Of a DNA stretch of 64,000 bases, positions 1 to 7,664 are shown piece by piece. The translations under genes were made by a program, and so were the position numbers. How positions within the stretch are numbered: the stretch's first letter is position 1; each line of letters opens with the position of its first letter. Location of the stretch: positions 186,001-250,000 of the forward strand of contig NZ_PENZ01000027.1 of assembly GCF_003144395.1 (NCBI RefSeq), in the 5' to 3' direction. The notes under the pieces were generated by a model. The model was given only the letters and a program-made list of their open reading frames with translations. It had not been told where the DNA came from and did not search any database. Origin of the DNA: Proteus faecis (GTDB taxonomy: Bacteria; Pseudomonadota; Gammaproteobacteria; Enterobacterales; Enterobacteriaceae).

Positions 1-23
1 GAAGGGATATCGATAAGTGTTTA

Positions 24-63
24 GGGATATCTCTCTTGCAAAAGATATCCCCCTCATGTTTTT
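24..63. terminator. Hairpin with T-run, possible terminator
   Basis: GGGATATCT at 24-32 pairs with AGATATCCC at 43-51, with a 10-nt loop. A TTTTTT run follows at about 59-64 on the plus strand. It lies just past the 3' end of the minus-strand gene at 74-661 and could also end a plus-strand transcript entering from the left. Confidence 0.4.
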
Positions 64-73
64 TATTGGTAGA

Positions 74-661
74 TTAACGGCTGCACCCAAAAGAACGCTC
101 ACCATCACCATAATATTTTGTATGTTCTTTGGCTAAGTAGCGACAGCGCTGGTTTAATTCGAATATCGTGCTTTCATTATTGGGTTTATTATTATCTAGC
201 CACGTTATGGCGTTATCTGGAATATGAATTAAATAACGCTCCGCAGGGTAGTTCACACCAATAGCACTACACCATGCTTGCTGTATTAATGCATAGAGCG
301 TCCCTTCAGTTTTAATAAAATCGCCCAGCCCCCAATAAACATCTTTATTTAACAGCAAAAGAACATGATAGTGTTTTTTATTATTTATCTCACCGAACTC
401 TCTGACCCAGACATAAGATAACGGACATATGTGGTTACGCTTCCATATTTTATTCTTACGTTTTAGGTCAGCATTTATTTTGGCTTTTAACGATTCAAAG
501 AATCGAGTGATGACCCTCGAATCGTTAAAGTGAAATATATTTTCAGATGGGAAACGTAAGTCAACTCGAACAGCAGTAACACGATTGTGAATTAAAAGTG
601 CTTTACGGATAGTGTGGTTTATCTTTTGAATGTAATGCTTATTGTAGGTGTAACTAGACAT
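74..661 (-). CDS. Inovirus Gp2 / YagK-YfjJ family protein
   Basis: The 195-residue product resembles the YagK/YfjJ C-terminal domain family, also annotated as inovirus-type Gp2 and common in prophages and CP4-type islands. Visible features are a basic N-terminal half, a central segment shaped like a replication-endonuclease fold (WVREFGEIN, then KHYHVLLLLNKD with an HxH-like pair), and a C-terminal RYLAKEHTKYYG stretch. Gp2 of filamentous phages is the rolling-circle nickase. Whether this copy still nicks DNA cannot be told. It is the only minus-strand gene in the left part of the island and is separated from the next gene by a 434-bp divergent spacer. Confidence 0.7.
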   Translation of the reverse strand: MSSYTYNKHYIQKINHTIRKALLIHNRVTAVRVDLRFPSENIFHFNDSRVITRFFESLKAKINADLKRKNKIWKRNHICPLSYVWVREFGEINNKKHYHVLLLLNKDVYWGLGDFIKTEGTLYALIQQAWCSAIGVNYPAERYLIHIPDNAITWLDNNKPNNESTIFELNQRCRYLAKEHTKYYGDGERSFGCSR

Positions 662-1019
662 GATTAATACCTGTGGTTGGTTTTATTTCATATCTAGAAG
701 GGATGTTGTTAAAAATAGGCATTCATCATTTAACCAAGATGATGAATATATGGATAGGTGAGTCAGTGACAGGGTAATGTTTAATCTTTTAGGTGTGGTT
801 ATGATGCTAGTTATCTTTATTAAAATAATACTATACCAACACGATAAAGCCTTTCTTTATCTTATCATCAATGCCCGTGACAGCGCGTTTTTGAACCACA
901 ATGAGCAGCTTCTTTTTGAGGAGAGTCAACTCTGATATTAACTTATCTAAAGATTAGTCTTCACTCTAATAGTAATTAGTGCAGTTATCGTGAGTTTTAG
1001 CACATAAATAGGGGTTTTC

Positions 1020-1090
1020 ATGTAGTACAATGACACCTTAAACACTACGTAAAATACTATGTAAACATATGCAAAAAATACTACGTGGAG
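1020..1090 (+). promoter_or_regulatory. TACTACGT-type repeats before the RHH gene
   Basis: Four related 8-9 bp words lie just upstream of the start at 1096: ATGTAGTA (1020-1027, inverted), ACTACGTAA (1044-1052), TACTATGTAA (1055-1064) and TACTACGTGG (1079-1088). The last one touches the GGAG Shine-Dalgarno at 1087-1090. Their position fits an autoregulatory operator for the ribbon-helix-helix protein that follows. The rest of the 662-1095 spacer holds only a short hairpin around 843-861 and no further recognisable gene. Confidence 0.4.
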
Positions 1091-1095
1091 AATAA

Positions 1096-2034
1096 ATGAT
1101 AAATATAAATGTCAATGATAATTATTTGGAGTGCAGACAATATTATGCTGTTCTGTTCTATATATTTTCAGAAAAAATACTGTCGCCTAATGAGATTTAT
1201 AAAATGATATCTGAGGCAAAGAATAAGAATGTGTGTACATTACTTAGTGAGCTAAATCAATATGTCGGGAATAGATTTAAAAATGTTGATTATTTTTTAA
1301 GAACGATAGAGCAAAAGATTATCCCAATAGAACAATTATCTTTTTTAACGGATGAAAGAATATCATTTGTTATCTTAAACTTTCTCATGAAGTCGTATAA
1401 TAAACACCTTATAGAAAATGATTATCCATCAATTATGGGGGGCGTGTATAATTACTCTCCCTTGAACTTGAACCCTATCATGGGCAGGAATATCCCTTTT
1501 CATTATATTGTTTGTTTTTTGGACTTTTTAGTTTTGTTTATAAACCCTAAAGATTTTAATGAGACAGTCTTTTACATGAAAGATAAAGCTTCGTCTATTT
1601 CTAAAGAATACCCCGATCCTTTTTTATTTTTACCCAGAAAGAATGAAGCATTAAAATGGATAGCCGAGAGGATGATCCGCGCAAATATTGCTGTTGATGA
1701 TGATGTTAATGTTCTTATTCAAAATGAAAAATGGAAATTAATTATTTCCTGTTTTGATTATTGGGCTATTATTTCAAGTGTAGAAGCGGTCAAGCTTTTT
1801 CTATCTCAAACAAGAAAAGCTTGGAGCCAAAAAAAATATCGTGATGGTGTTAAAGATAAGGCTGTACTGAATACGTATATTTCCAAATCAGCAATGGTAA
1901 AATTAAAAAAAATAGCCAAAAATCATAATAAAAATATTAACGAAATTATCGAGGCGATGATTGATCAAATTGTTCTACCACGGGATTCCATTGAAGAACT
2001 CATACTGCTAGTTAAAAAGAAAAATTTAAAATAA
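1096..2034 (+). CDS. Unknown protein with C-terminal ribbon-helix-helix-like domain
   Basis: The 312-residue product is very A/T-rich in codon use. I do not recognise the first 240 residues. The C-terminal segment (about 255-290: LNTYISKSAMVKLKKIAK, then NHNKNINEIIEAMID) has the strand-helix-helix pattern of MetJ/Arc/CopG-type DNA-binding domains. GGAG at 1087-1090 precedes the ATG. The TACTACGT-like repeats directly upstream would suit self-regulation. It stands 56 bp before the GTPase gene on the same strand. Function unknown; the RHH call is from pattern only. Confidence 0.55.
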   Translation: MININVNDNYLECRQYYAVLFYIFSEKILSPNEIYKMISEAKNKNVCTLLSELNQYVGNRFKNVDYFLRTIEQKIIPIEQLSFLTDERISFVILNFLMKSYNKHLIENDYPSIMGGVYNYSPLNLNPIMGRNIPFHYIVCFLDFLVLFINPKDFNETVFYMKDKASSISKEYPDPFLFLPRKNEALKWIAERMIRANIAVDDDVNVLIQNEKWKLIISCFDYWAIISSVEAVKLFLSQTRKAWSQKKYRDGVKDKAVLNTYISKSAMVKLKKIAKNHNKNINEIIEAMIDQIVLPRDSIEELILLVKKKNLK

Positions 2035-2053
2035 TTTCAAATATATATTATCA

Positions 2054-2085
2054 CCTTGAATAATGATAATTTTATTTTCAAGGAG
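2054..2085 (+). promoter_or_regulatory. Stem-loop covering the GTPase Shine-Dalgarno
   Basis: CCTTGAA at 2054-2060 can pair with TTCAAGG at 2077-2083. The 3' arm contains most of the AAGGAG ribosome binding site (2080-2085) of the GTPase gene starting at 2091, so folding would hide it. A role in translational control is inferred. Confidence 0.35.
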
Positions 2086-2090
2086 TTTGT

Positions 2091-2963
2091 ATGAATCAAC
2101 ATATTGAACTGGAGAAGGCTCTCGCAGCCTTTCCCTTTTCATTTAAAACATCATTTTTTAACCAACTCAGTCAGCTCATCAATTACTCCCCCACCATCGG
2201 TTTGATGGGTAAAACGGGAGCGGGAAAATCCAGTCTTATCAACGCACTATTCCAATCGTCATTATCACCTGTGAGTGATGTTTCAGGCTGCACACGCCAA
2301 GCCCAACGCTTCAGCATGACGATGAACAACCATACTCTCACTTTTGTAGATTTACCCGGCGTGGGGGAAAGCCTTGAGCGGGATAAAAAGTACCACCAGC
2401 TCTATCGCAACTTATTACCAGAATTCGATTTAATCATTTGGGTACTCAAGGCCGATGACAGAGCATGGTCTTCTGATGATCAGTGTTATCGCTTTCTCAC
2501 GAAGAAATGCGGTTACCAACCTAATCAATTTCTATTTGTCTTGAACCAAGCCGATAAAATAGAGCCTTGTCGCCAGTGGGATGAATACAAGCATCAGCCA
2601 TCCTCAGAGCAGACCTATAACTTAAAATTAAAGCAACAAGCCGTCATAACCGCCTTTAAGCCGCATCATCCTGTGATAACAGTTTCTGCGGTCGAAAACT
2701 ATCAACTAACTGAATTAGCAGAGCAACTCATACAGGCGTTACCGGCGCAAGCCAGTAGCGGAGTAGCTAGGCAACTGAACACCCCTTACCGGACGCAATC
2801 GGTGGAGAACGCTGCACGTAACGATTTTGGTCAATGTGTCAGTGATATTGTGGATACCTTAATCAATATCATTCCCTTGCCGCCATTGATAAGAAGTACG
2901 GTTAGCATCGTTAAAAACAGTATCGTCTCCGTCGCTAAATCCCTGTGGAGAATGTTCTTTTAA
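2091..2963 (+). CDS. YeeP/YfjP/YkfA-type GTPase
   Basis: The 290-residue P-loop GTPase is of the Era/TrmE-like class found in CP4 prophages (YeeP, YfjP, YkfA). The motifs are clear: G1 GKTGAGKS (about 40-47), G3 DLPG (87-90), G4 NQAD (152-155), and a G5-like SAVE near 195. The C-terminal 40 residues are hydrophobic to amphipathic (IINIIPLPPLIRSTVSIVK) and may contact a membrane. AGGAG precedes the ATG. Family members usually sit near antirestriction and YfjQ-like genes, as here. The cellular role of the family is not established. Confidence 0.85.
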   Translation: MNQHIELEKALAAFPFSFKTSFFNQLSQLINYSPTIGLMGKTGAGKSSLINALFQSSLSPVSDVSGCTRQAQRFSMTMNNHTLTFVDLPGVGESLERDKKYHQLYRNLLPEFDLIIWVLKADDRAWSSDDQCYRFLTKKCGYQPNQFLFVLNQADKIEPCRQWDEYKHQPSSEQTYNLKLKQQAVITAFKPHHPVITVSAVENYQLTELAEQLIQALPAQASSGVARQLNTPYRTQSVENAARNDFGQCVSDIVDTLINIIPLPPLIRSTVSIVKNSIVSVAKSLWRMFF

Positions 2964-2996
2964 CCTCTTACATTAAACCATTAATTATCACTCTCA

Positions 2997-3028
2997 GCGC
3001 CAGTCCCGTTAAGGACTGGCGCTTTTTT
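2997..3028 (+). terminator. Strong intrinsic terminator
   Basis: GCGCCAGTCC (2997-3006) pairs perfectly with GGACTGGCGC (3013-3022) around CGTTAA, followed by TTTTTT. It ends the GTPase transcript but lies only 27 bp before the antirestriction start codon at 3055. Confidence 0.9.
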
Positions 3029-3054
3029 ACTTCTTTTTCTTGGAGTATCAACTG

Positions 3055-3480
3055 ATGAATAATTCAACTGAATGTGCAATTACAATGACACTCGTCCCCA
3101 ATGAACAACGACTTGATTTTTGGCTCAACCACTTCGGGAGCGTGAAAGGCTGGACCACCTTTGAAGTGGTCATTTTTACCACTATGGGGCAGTTTTGTGA
3201 TGACTATCAAGGTGGATATTGGGAATATTGCACCTTATCCAATGGTGGCGCTTTTATTTATCCCGATTTACCTCAAGAGACACTGACGCTGTTCAACCCA
3301 CATAACGGTAACGAAGCCAACGTCAGTTGTGAAGCCGCAGGCATTGCCGTGTGTTTGATGATGTACAGTTTATGGTCATTTCAAACGGAAAGTGACATCC
3401 TCGTCGATCGCTTTTATCAATTGCGTGATTATGCGGCGCAACACCCAGAACGTTCCGCCATTTTCCATCTAATCGATTAA
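3055..3480 (+). CDS. Antirestriction protein, ArdB/KlcA family (copy 1)
   Basis: The 141-residue product carries the family's core motifs: a TTMGQFCDDYQGGYWEY segment, LSNGGAFIYPD, FNPHNGNEA, and EAAGIAVCLMMYSLWSF. ArdB/KlcA proteins block type I restriction without DNA mimicry and help mobile DNA enter a new host. The ATG at 3055 is chosen because GGAG at 3042-3045 gives correct spacing; an upstream TTG at 3040 would place the Shine-Dalgarno inside the gene. A paralogue follows at 3721. Copy 1 begins 27 bp after a strong terminator. Confidence 0.88.
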   Translation: MNNSTECAITMTLVPNEQRLDFWLNHFGSVKGWTTFEVVIFTTMGQFCDDYQGGYWEYCTLSNGGAFIYPDLPQETLTLFNPHNGNEANVSCEAAGIAVCLMMYSLWSFQTESDILVDRFYQLRDYAAQHPERSAIFHLID

Positions 3481-3646
3481 CCACGTCCTTATTTACGCCT
3501 TCGTATTATCTGATTCATTATAAAAGCATCATCAGACTAACCCATTAATTAACTTACATTTATTTTTATATCTATATTATTTTAGTGAATCAATCATCAG
3601 AATGAGTCACTAAAAATGATACTCAATATACCTATCATTTCGAGAA

Positions 3647-3677
3647 AGCTCTGCACCGCAAGGTGTAGGGCTTTTTT
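3647..3677 (+). terminator. Intrinsic terminator between antirestriction genes
   Basis: AGCTCTGCACC (3647-3657) pairs with GGTGTAGGGCT (3662-3672), including two G-U pairs, around a GCAA tetraloop and followed by a T-run. It ends copy 1 and lies 44 bp before the start of copy 2. Confidence 0.8.
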
Positions 3678-3720
3678 GCTTATTACTGTCTATCAATATC
3701 GACTGAATTGGAGTTCTATT

Positions 3721-4155
3721 ATGTTTACCTTACAAGAGCAAGAATCAACTGTTATCAAAACCAATCTCGTTCACTCCAGTGGCCGTCATATCTTCTGGCG
3801 TTTCTACTTTGGGACGGTACCCGATTGGCAACGTATCGAGGGCGATATTTTTAACATGATGGCGAAGCTCTGTCATCGCTATCAGGGCGCGTTTTGGGAG
3901 TTCACCATGTTATCGAATGGGGGTGCTTTTATCTGGCCTGAGATGATTGAAATCACCTTGCCGATGTTTAACCCTCATAATGGTAACGAGGCTGAGTTAA
4001 GCCCTGAAGCAGCCGGTATCGCAGTCTGTCTAATGGTGTATAGCATCTGGTCGTTTAAAGCCGAGAGTTCTGTGCTGGTAGAGTATTTTTACCAACTTCG
4101 TGACTATGCGATGCAACATCCCGAGCAAGCACAAATCTTTCACCTAATTGACTAA
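3721..4155 (+). CDS. Antirestriction protein, ArdB/KlcA family (copy 2)
   Basis: The 144-residue product is a paralogue of the preceding gene and shares LSNGGAFIWPEM, FNPHNGNEAELSPEAAGIAV and the YFYQLRDYAMQHPE tail. The ATG at 3721 is preceded by GGAG at 3711-3714. A longer reading from 3616 would translate the terminator hairpin, so it is rejected. The two copies have diverged clearly at the N-terminus (residues 1-35), which may mean different restriction targets. That last point is inference. Confidence 0.88.
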   Translation: MFTLQEQESTVIKTNLVHSSGRHIFWRFYFGTVPDWQRIEGDIFNMMAKLCHRYQGAFWEFTMLSNGGAFIWPEMIEITLPMFNPHNGNEAELSPEAAGIAVCLMVYSIWSFKAESSVLVEYFYQLRDYAMQHPEQAQIFHLID

Positions 4156-4256
4156 GTTATTGATAACGCTTTAATACAGCGTCCACCAGCTTATCACCTC
4201 ACTTATTTCCTTTATCTTATTTTAATTTATCAGTGTTATCACTGAGGAGGCCCCCT

Positions 4257-5093
4257 ATGTCTCGTTTAGCTTCTCGCTTTGGTGCGGCGAATAGCATTCG
4301 CCGTGACCGCCCGTTAACCATTGAAGAGTTATTTCGCACAGTACCCAGTGTATTCTCTGAAGAGAAACACGATTCTCGTAGCGAAAAGTATACTTATATT
4401 CCTACGATTACCTTATTGGATAGCCTGCAAAAAGAAGGTTTTTATCCGTTCTTTGCATGCCAAACTCGTGTGCGAGATGACAGCCGTCGTGATCATACTA
4501 AGCATATGTTACGGCTCCGACGTCATGACCAAATTACGGGTAGCCAAGTGCCTGAAATCATCTTACTTAATAGCCATGATGGTTCAAGCAGTTATCAAAT
4601 GTTACCGGGCTTTTTTCGCTATGTTTGTCAAAATGGGCTGGTTTGTGGCGATACCTTTGGGGAGGTCAGAGTCCCCCACCGAGGTCATGTTGTCGATAAT
4701 GTCATTGAAGGGGCTTATGAAGTATTAGGCACCTTCGATACCATCGCTGAAAAACGTAAGCAAATGCAGTCCTTACTATTACCGCCACCAGCACAGCAGG
4801 CCTTGGCGCATGCGGCTTTAACCTATCGCTTTGGTGAGGAACATCAACCAATAACTGAAGCTCAAGTTTTACAACCTCGACGCGTTGAAGATAAAAAAGA
4901 AGACCTTTGGACGGTGTACCAACGTTTACAAGAAAATCTGATTAAAGGGGGATTATCAGGCCGTACTGCAAAAGGTAAACGCGCTCGCACTCGTTCAGTT
5001 AATGGGATTGATGGCGATATCAAACTCAATAAAGCCTTGTGGGTGATGGCGGATACCTTATTTAACCAACTCGCCCCTTGCCAACCCAACTAA
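4257..5093 (+). CDS. DUF932 (YfjQ/YafZ family) protein
   Basis: The 278-residue DUF932 protein is of the YfjQ/YafZ group typical of CP4-57-like islands and conjugative plasmids. The central block (MLRLRRHDQI, PEIILLNSHDGSSSYQMLPG, FRYVCQNGLVCGD) is the family signature. The start at 4257 follows a GAGGAGG Shine-Dalgarno (4244-4250); the GTG at 4233 is upstream of it and unlikely. Its biochemical function is unknown. Its last about 100 residues are duplicated as a degraded remnant at 7665-7966. Confidence 0.82.
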   Translation: MSRLASRFGAANSIRRDRPLTIEELFRTVPSVFSEEKHDSRSEKYTYIPTITLLDSLQKEGFYPFFACQTRVRDDSRRDHTKHMLRLRRHDQITGSQVPEIILLNSHDGSSSYQMLPGFFRYVCQNGLVCGDTFGEVRVPHRGHVVDNVIEGAYEVLGTFDTIAEKRKQMQSLLLPPPAQQALAHAALTYRFGEEHQPITEAQVLQPRRVEDKKEDLWTVYQRLQENLIKGGLSGRTAKGKRARTRSVNGIDGDIKLNKALWVMADTLFNQLAPCQPN

Positions 5094-5304
5094 TTTTCCC
5101 GCCCTGACAGTTTGTGTCGTTACGCCTTACTTTCTTATTGTTCAAATAAAAAGCATAACGCTATTTATCAATGAATTACTTATAGTGATTTTTCACTAAA
5201 AAGCCCAATGAGAATTTTTCCCAACAGACATAACCTGTCAATCCCCTAAGTTAAACTCCCTCATTTCTTAATTTCCTAAAGTCTGTTATTGAGAGCAATA
5301 CGTT

Positions 5305-6012
5305 ATGTTTCAGACCAAACGAAAATATGAGCGCATGGCTGTGCGACTCTCTGTGTTGATTGCCCGCTTAATGGCAGGAGAAAGCCTTGTGCTCTCGCAT
5401 TTAGTCCAAGAATTCAATGTTTCTGAGCGCACGTTACAACGGGATTTACGTGAACGCTTGGCTTATCTGGGTGTAGAAGGTCGGCAAGGTTGTTATCGCT
5501 TGCCCATCAATACGCTAAAAGCTTACCGAGACAAAGATGTTCTTACCTTTGTGAAACAGATTGGGATGACTCGCTTGTTTCCAGGGTTAGACAGCCGCTT
5601 ACTCGGGTTACTGTTAACTCAGCAGCCTCATGCACCTTGTTTGATTTGGCATCACGCCCATAAGATTTCGGCTTTGCATGCTGACCATTTCTATCAATTG
5701 GTGTATGCCATTACCAGTAAGCAATCTATTAGCTTACTTACACCTGAGCGTCGATTTAATCCACTACAACCTTATCAACTGATTTACCGTGAAGGCCAGT
5801 GGTATTTATTAGCTGAATATCATCAGCAAGTGCATGTTTTGCTGTTAGAGGATATCCAGCAAGTTCAACCACTTAATACCCACTTCACACCGAAACACGT
5901 AGTGATGCAACTGTCACAACAAAACAATTTTATCGCGGCCTTACCGCATTTTCGATTGATATCACAAGTAGTTACCTCTCTTCTATCACACAAAGAAAGG
6001 AACCGACCATGA
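5305..6012 (+). CDS. WYL-domain transcriptional regulator (YfjR-like)
   Basis: The 235-residue product has an N-terminal DeoR-type winged helix-turn-helix (about 12-60, with LVQEFNVSERTLQRDLRERL) and a C-terminal WYL-like ligand domain (about 125-200, with LIYREGQWYLLAEYHQQ). WYL regulators often control island or defence genes in response to nucleotides or single-stranded nucleic acid. The equivalent position in CP4-57 holds yfjR. Its TGA overlaps the ATG of the next small gene, so the two are translationally coupled. The start has only a weak GAGAG upstream. Confidence 0.8.
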   Translation: MFQTKRKYERMAVRLSVLIARLMAGESLVLSHLVQEFNVSERTLQRDLRERLAYLGVEGRQGCYRLPINTLKAYRDKDVLTFVKQIGMTRLFPGLDSRLLGLLLTQQPHAPCLIWHHAHKISALHADHFYQLVYAITSKQSISLLTPERRFNPLQPYQLIYREGQWYLLAEYHQQVHVLLLEDIQQVQPLNTHFTPKHVVMQLSQQNNFIAALPHFRLISQVVTSLLSHKERNRP

Positions 6013-6215
6013 CATTATTAATCCCACTAACATCGTATCCCACACATTGCCCTCACTGTTCTTCTGAGCAAGACATCATTGCATGGGGTACGGGTTGGAT
6101 GTGCCGCGATTGCAATTTTGAATGGATAACGCCGATTAAAAATCAAGACACTATATCCAGTGAGATTAAGGAGAGACTGCAATTTCACGGTAAAGAAACA
6201 TTCAGCCATTCATGA
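6009..6215 (+). CDS. Small zinc-ribbon protein
   Basis: The 68-residue protein has two CxxC pairs (CPHC near 15-18 and CRDC near 32-35), a rubredoxin/zinc-ribbon knuckle expected to hold one zinc ion. It overlaps the WYL regulator by 4 bp (ATGA), with AAAGGAA just upstream of its start. Such coupling suggests the two proteins act together. No family name can be assigned with confidence. Confidence 0.65.
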   Translation: MTLLIPLTSYPTHCPHCSSEQDIIAWGTGWMCRDCNFEWITPIKNQDTISSEIKERLQFHGKETFSHS

Positions 6216-6319
6216 ATTGAACACTTAATACGCTACACCTTAGAAAACTGAGCACCTATTAAGTTGTGCTTATCTTGCATCAATATTGACGTATCTAATA
6301 ATATTGAAAGGAATTTTAA

Positions 6320-6886
6320 ATGAAAAAATATTTAGCTCTTATTACATCCGCATCATTATGTCTTATCGCTTCGCAAGCTTTTGCCGCCAGCAAGCCGCCT
6401 AAAGATACAATTTGGGAATATAAAGGTGATGGAGGTAAAACTTTATGGCAAGTCTGTGGTAGCCAAAACAGTACCTGTAAAATTGTGGGTTCAACCAAAC
6501 ATTATGTTGCCGTACTGAACCGAAAATCTGCCTCTGGGTGTGCATTTGGTGATTTTTATATCGTAGCGAGAACTGAAGGTTTTTGGCAACAACGAGATAC
6601 CGGCACGTGTAGTCCAAATGCTTATATTAAAAAGGGCTACATCAACAATGGTCAATACTCTACGGTGGACATTGGTGTCGGAGGAACGATTGTGGCTCAG
6701 TACCCCATCGGTTATTGGAGTCAGAAGAAAGAATTTTCAGGTAAAAATCGCCCTCGTTGGAAAGAGAAAAATAGAATGCAAGGCGGGTTACAAACTAACA
6801 TGAAAGCTTATGAGGATATTCAAAAATATGGACGTATTCAAAAAGAGACATTAGAAGAAATGAAGCGAGAGAAACAAAATCGATAA
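6320..6886 (+). CDS. Secreted protein of unknown function
   Basis: The 188-residue product begins with a clear Sec signal peptide (KK, then hydrophobic ALITSASLCLIAS, cleavage likely after AFA at about residue 23). The mature part has four cysteines (near 46, 53, 74 and 94), which could form two disulfides, a glycine-rich middle, and a charged, Lys/Glu-rich C-terminus. An AAAGGAA Shine-Dalgarno precedes the ATG. CP4-57 carries predicted envelope proteins (yfjS, yfjT) at a similar place, but homology cannot be shown by eye. Confidence 0.6.
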   Translation: MKKYLALITSASLCLIASQAFAASKPPKDTIWEYKGDGGKTLWQVCGSQNSTCKIVGSTKHYVAVLNRKSASGCAFGDFYIVARTEGFWQQRDTGTCSPNAYIKKGYINNGQYSTVDIGVGGTIVAQYPIGYWSQKKEFSGKNRPRWKEKNRMQGGLQTNMKAYEDIQKYGRIQKETLEEMKREKQNR

Positions 6887-6934
6887 ATGTGGATACATGT
6901 TCATTAGTCTCCATTCTTTCATCGTCAAGCTTAA

Positions 6935-6955
6935 ACCACCTCCTAAGGAGGTGGT
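6935..6955. repeat. Perfect palindrome, 10-bp arms
   Basis: ACCACCTCCT, a single central A, then AGGAGGTGGT. There is no T-run after it, so it is not a typical terminator. It resembles the sub-terminal hairpins of IS200/IS605-type elements, but no transposase remnant is seen nearby. The wider 6887-7514 spacer otherwise holds the tRNA 3'-end copy and an ERIC-like repeat. Confidence 0.4.
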
Positions 6956-7170
6956 GATTGACCCAGTGAGGCTAACCGAGGAGCGACAATACCAGATTTT
7001 GATGCTGCATGAAGATAACTTATAAAATTATATTGTTTCATCAGCATCACGATTACTTGTATTAGATAACCATCAGAAAAAGTAAGAATTTTATCTGTTG
7101 GTACATGTGTTGGTATAAATAAATTTATACTTTTATATTTTAATTTAGATCATGAGGTTAAGTATTATGT

Positions 7171-7191
7171 GCGAGTCCGGCCTTCGCACCA
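7171..7191 (+). repeat. tRNA 3'-end copy, att-like site 1
   Basis: The sequence contains CGAGTCCGGCCTTCGCACCA, i.e. a T-loop (CGAGT), the 3' half of a T-stem (CCGGC), an acceptor strand and CCA. It is close to the 3' end of leuX-type tRNA-Leu. The rest of the tRNA is missing. A second version lies at 10055-10074. Such truncated ends are what tRNA-targeting integrases leave at island borders. Confidence 0.65.
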
Positions 7192-7205
7192 TAAGAACAT
7201 CAATG

Positions 7206-7227
7206 GACGTCAACAGACGTCTTTTTT
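7206..7227 (+). terminator. tRNA-type terminator after att site 1
   Basis: GACGTC (7206-7211), loop AACA, GACGTC (7216-7221), then TTTTTT. It is placed 15 bp after the CCA, as a tRNA transcription terminator would be, and supports the view that the tRNA 3' flank was duplicated along with the att core. Confidence 0.6.
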
Positions 7228-7354
7228 GTATCTAAAATCCAGTGTTTGCAAGGCTTTTCCCACTTTTCAGTCAATGCATGTCAACTTAACTCAACCCACA
7301 TCAACCTCCGAGTGAGTATATAACTGAGTATAGACGTCGCTTCGATAATGAATG

Positions 7355-7485
7355 TATACTCGTCATACTTCGAATTACATGGGTGTTGGCTTCATTCAGC
7401 TATCCTATATCCTAGTCACATAGTTATCTATGCTCCTCAGCTATCTTCACTTGTCGCCTACATGTGATCATGAGCTGATCTTTAT
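7355..7485. repeat. Single ERIC-like repeat
   Basis: It starts with TATACTCGTCATACTTC and contains CTAGTCACATAG and TCTATGCTCCT followed by CTTGTCGCCT. These are the same landmarks, in the same order, as in the 52.4-kb tandem array and in ERIC consensus elements (about 127 bp). The inner arms are diverged. The right edge is approximate. Confidence 0.6.
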
Positions 7486-7664
7486 CGGCGATCACAATTC
7501 TAGAAAACCAATGAGTGAGAACACGATTAACAACGCATTATATTGACCTAACGTGTAGTAGATATCTTTATTCAATAATAAAAGAAGGTGATAATATTTT
7601 TGTTTATTCCTTTCACCGTATTCTCGTACTTAAACATAATGTAATGGATTATTTAAGCGCCTAC

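Larger units (their letters stand above)
1..7191. mobile_element. Genomic island of CP4-57-like type, left part outside window
   Basis: The gene content (inovirus Gp2/YagK-like protein, YeeP/YfjP GTPase, KlcA-type antirestriction proteins, DUF932 YfjQ-like protein, WYL regulator) is that of E. coli CP4-type islands. The right end is set by a copy of a tRNA 3' end at 7171-7191. No integrase lies in the window, so the left end and integrase, if any, are upstream of position 1. The island call is an inference from content and the att-like repeat. Confidence 0.6.

Noticed and set aside
3616-3720. N-terminal extension of the second antirestriction protein
   Set aside because: It would translate through a terminator hairpin and past a good Shine-Dalgarno at 3711; the ATG at 3721 fits the family length.
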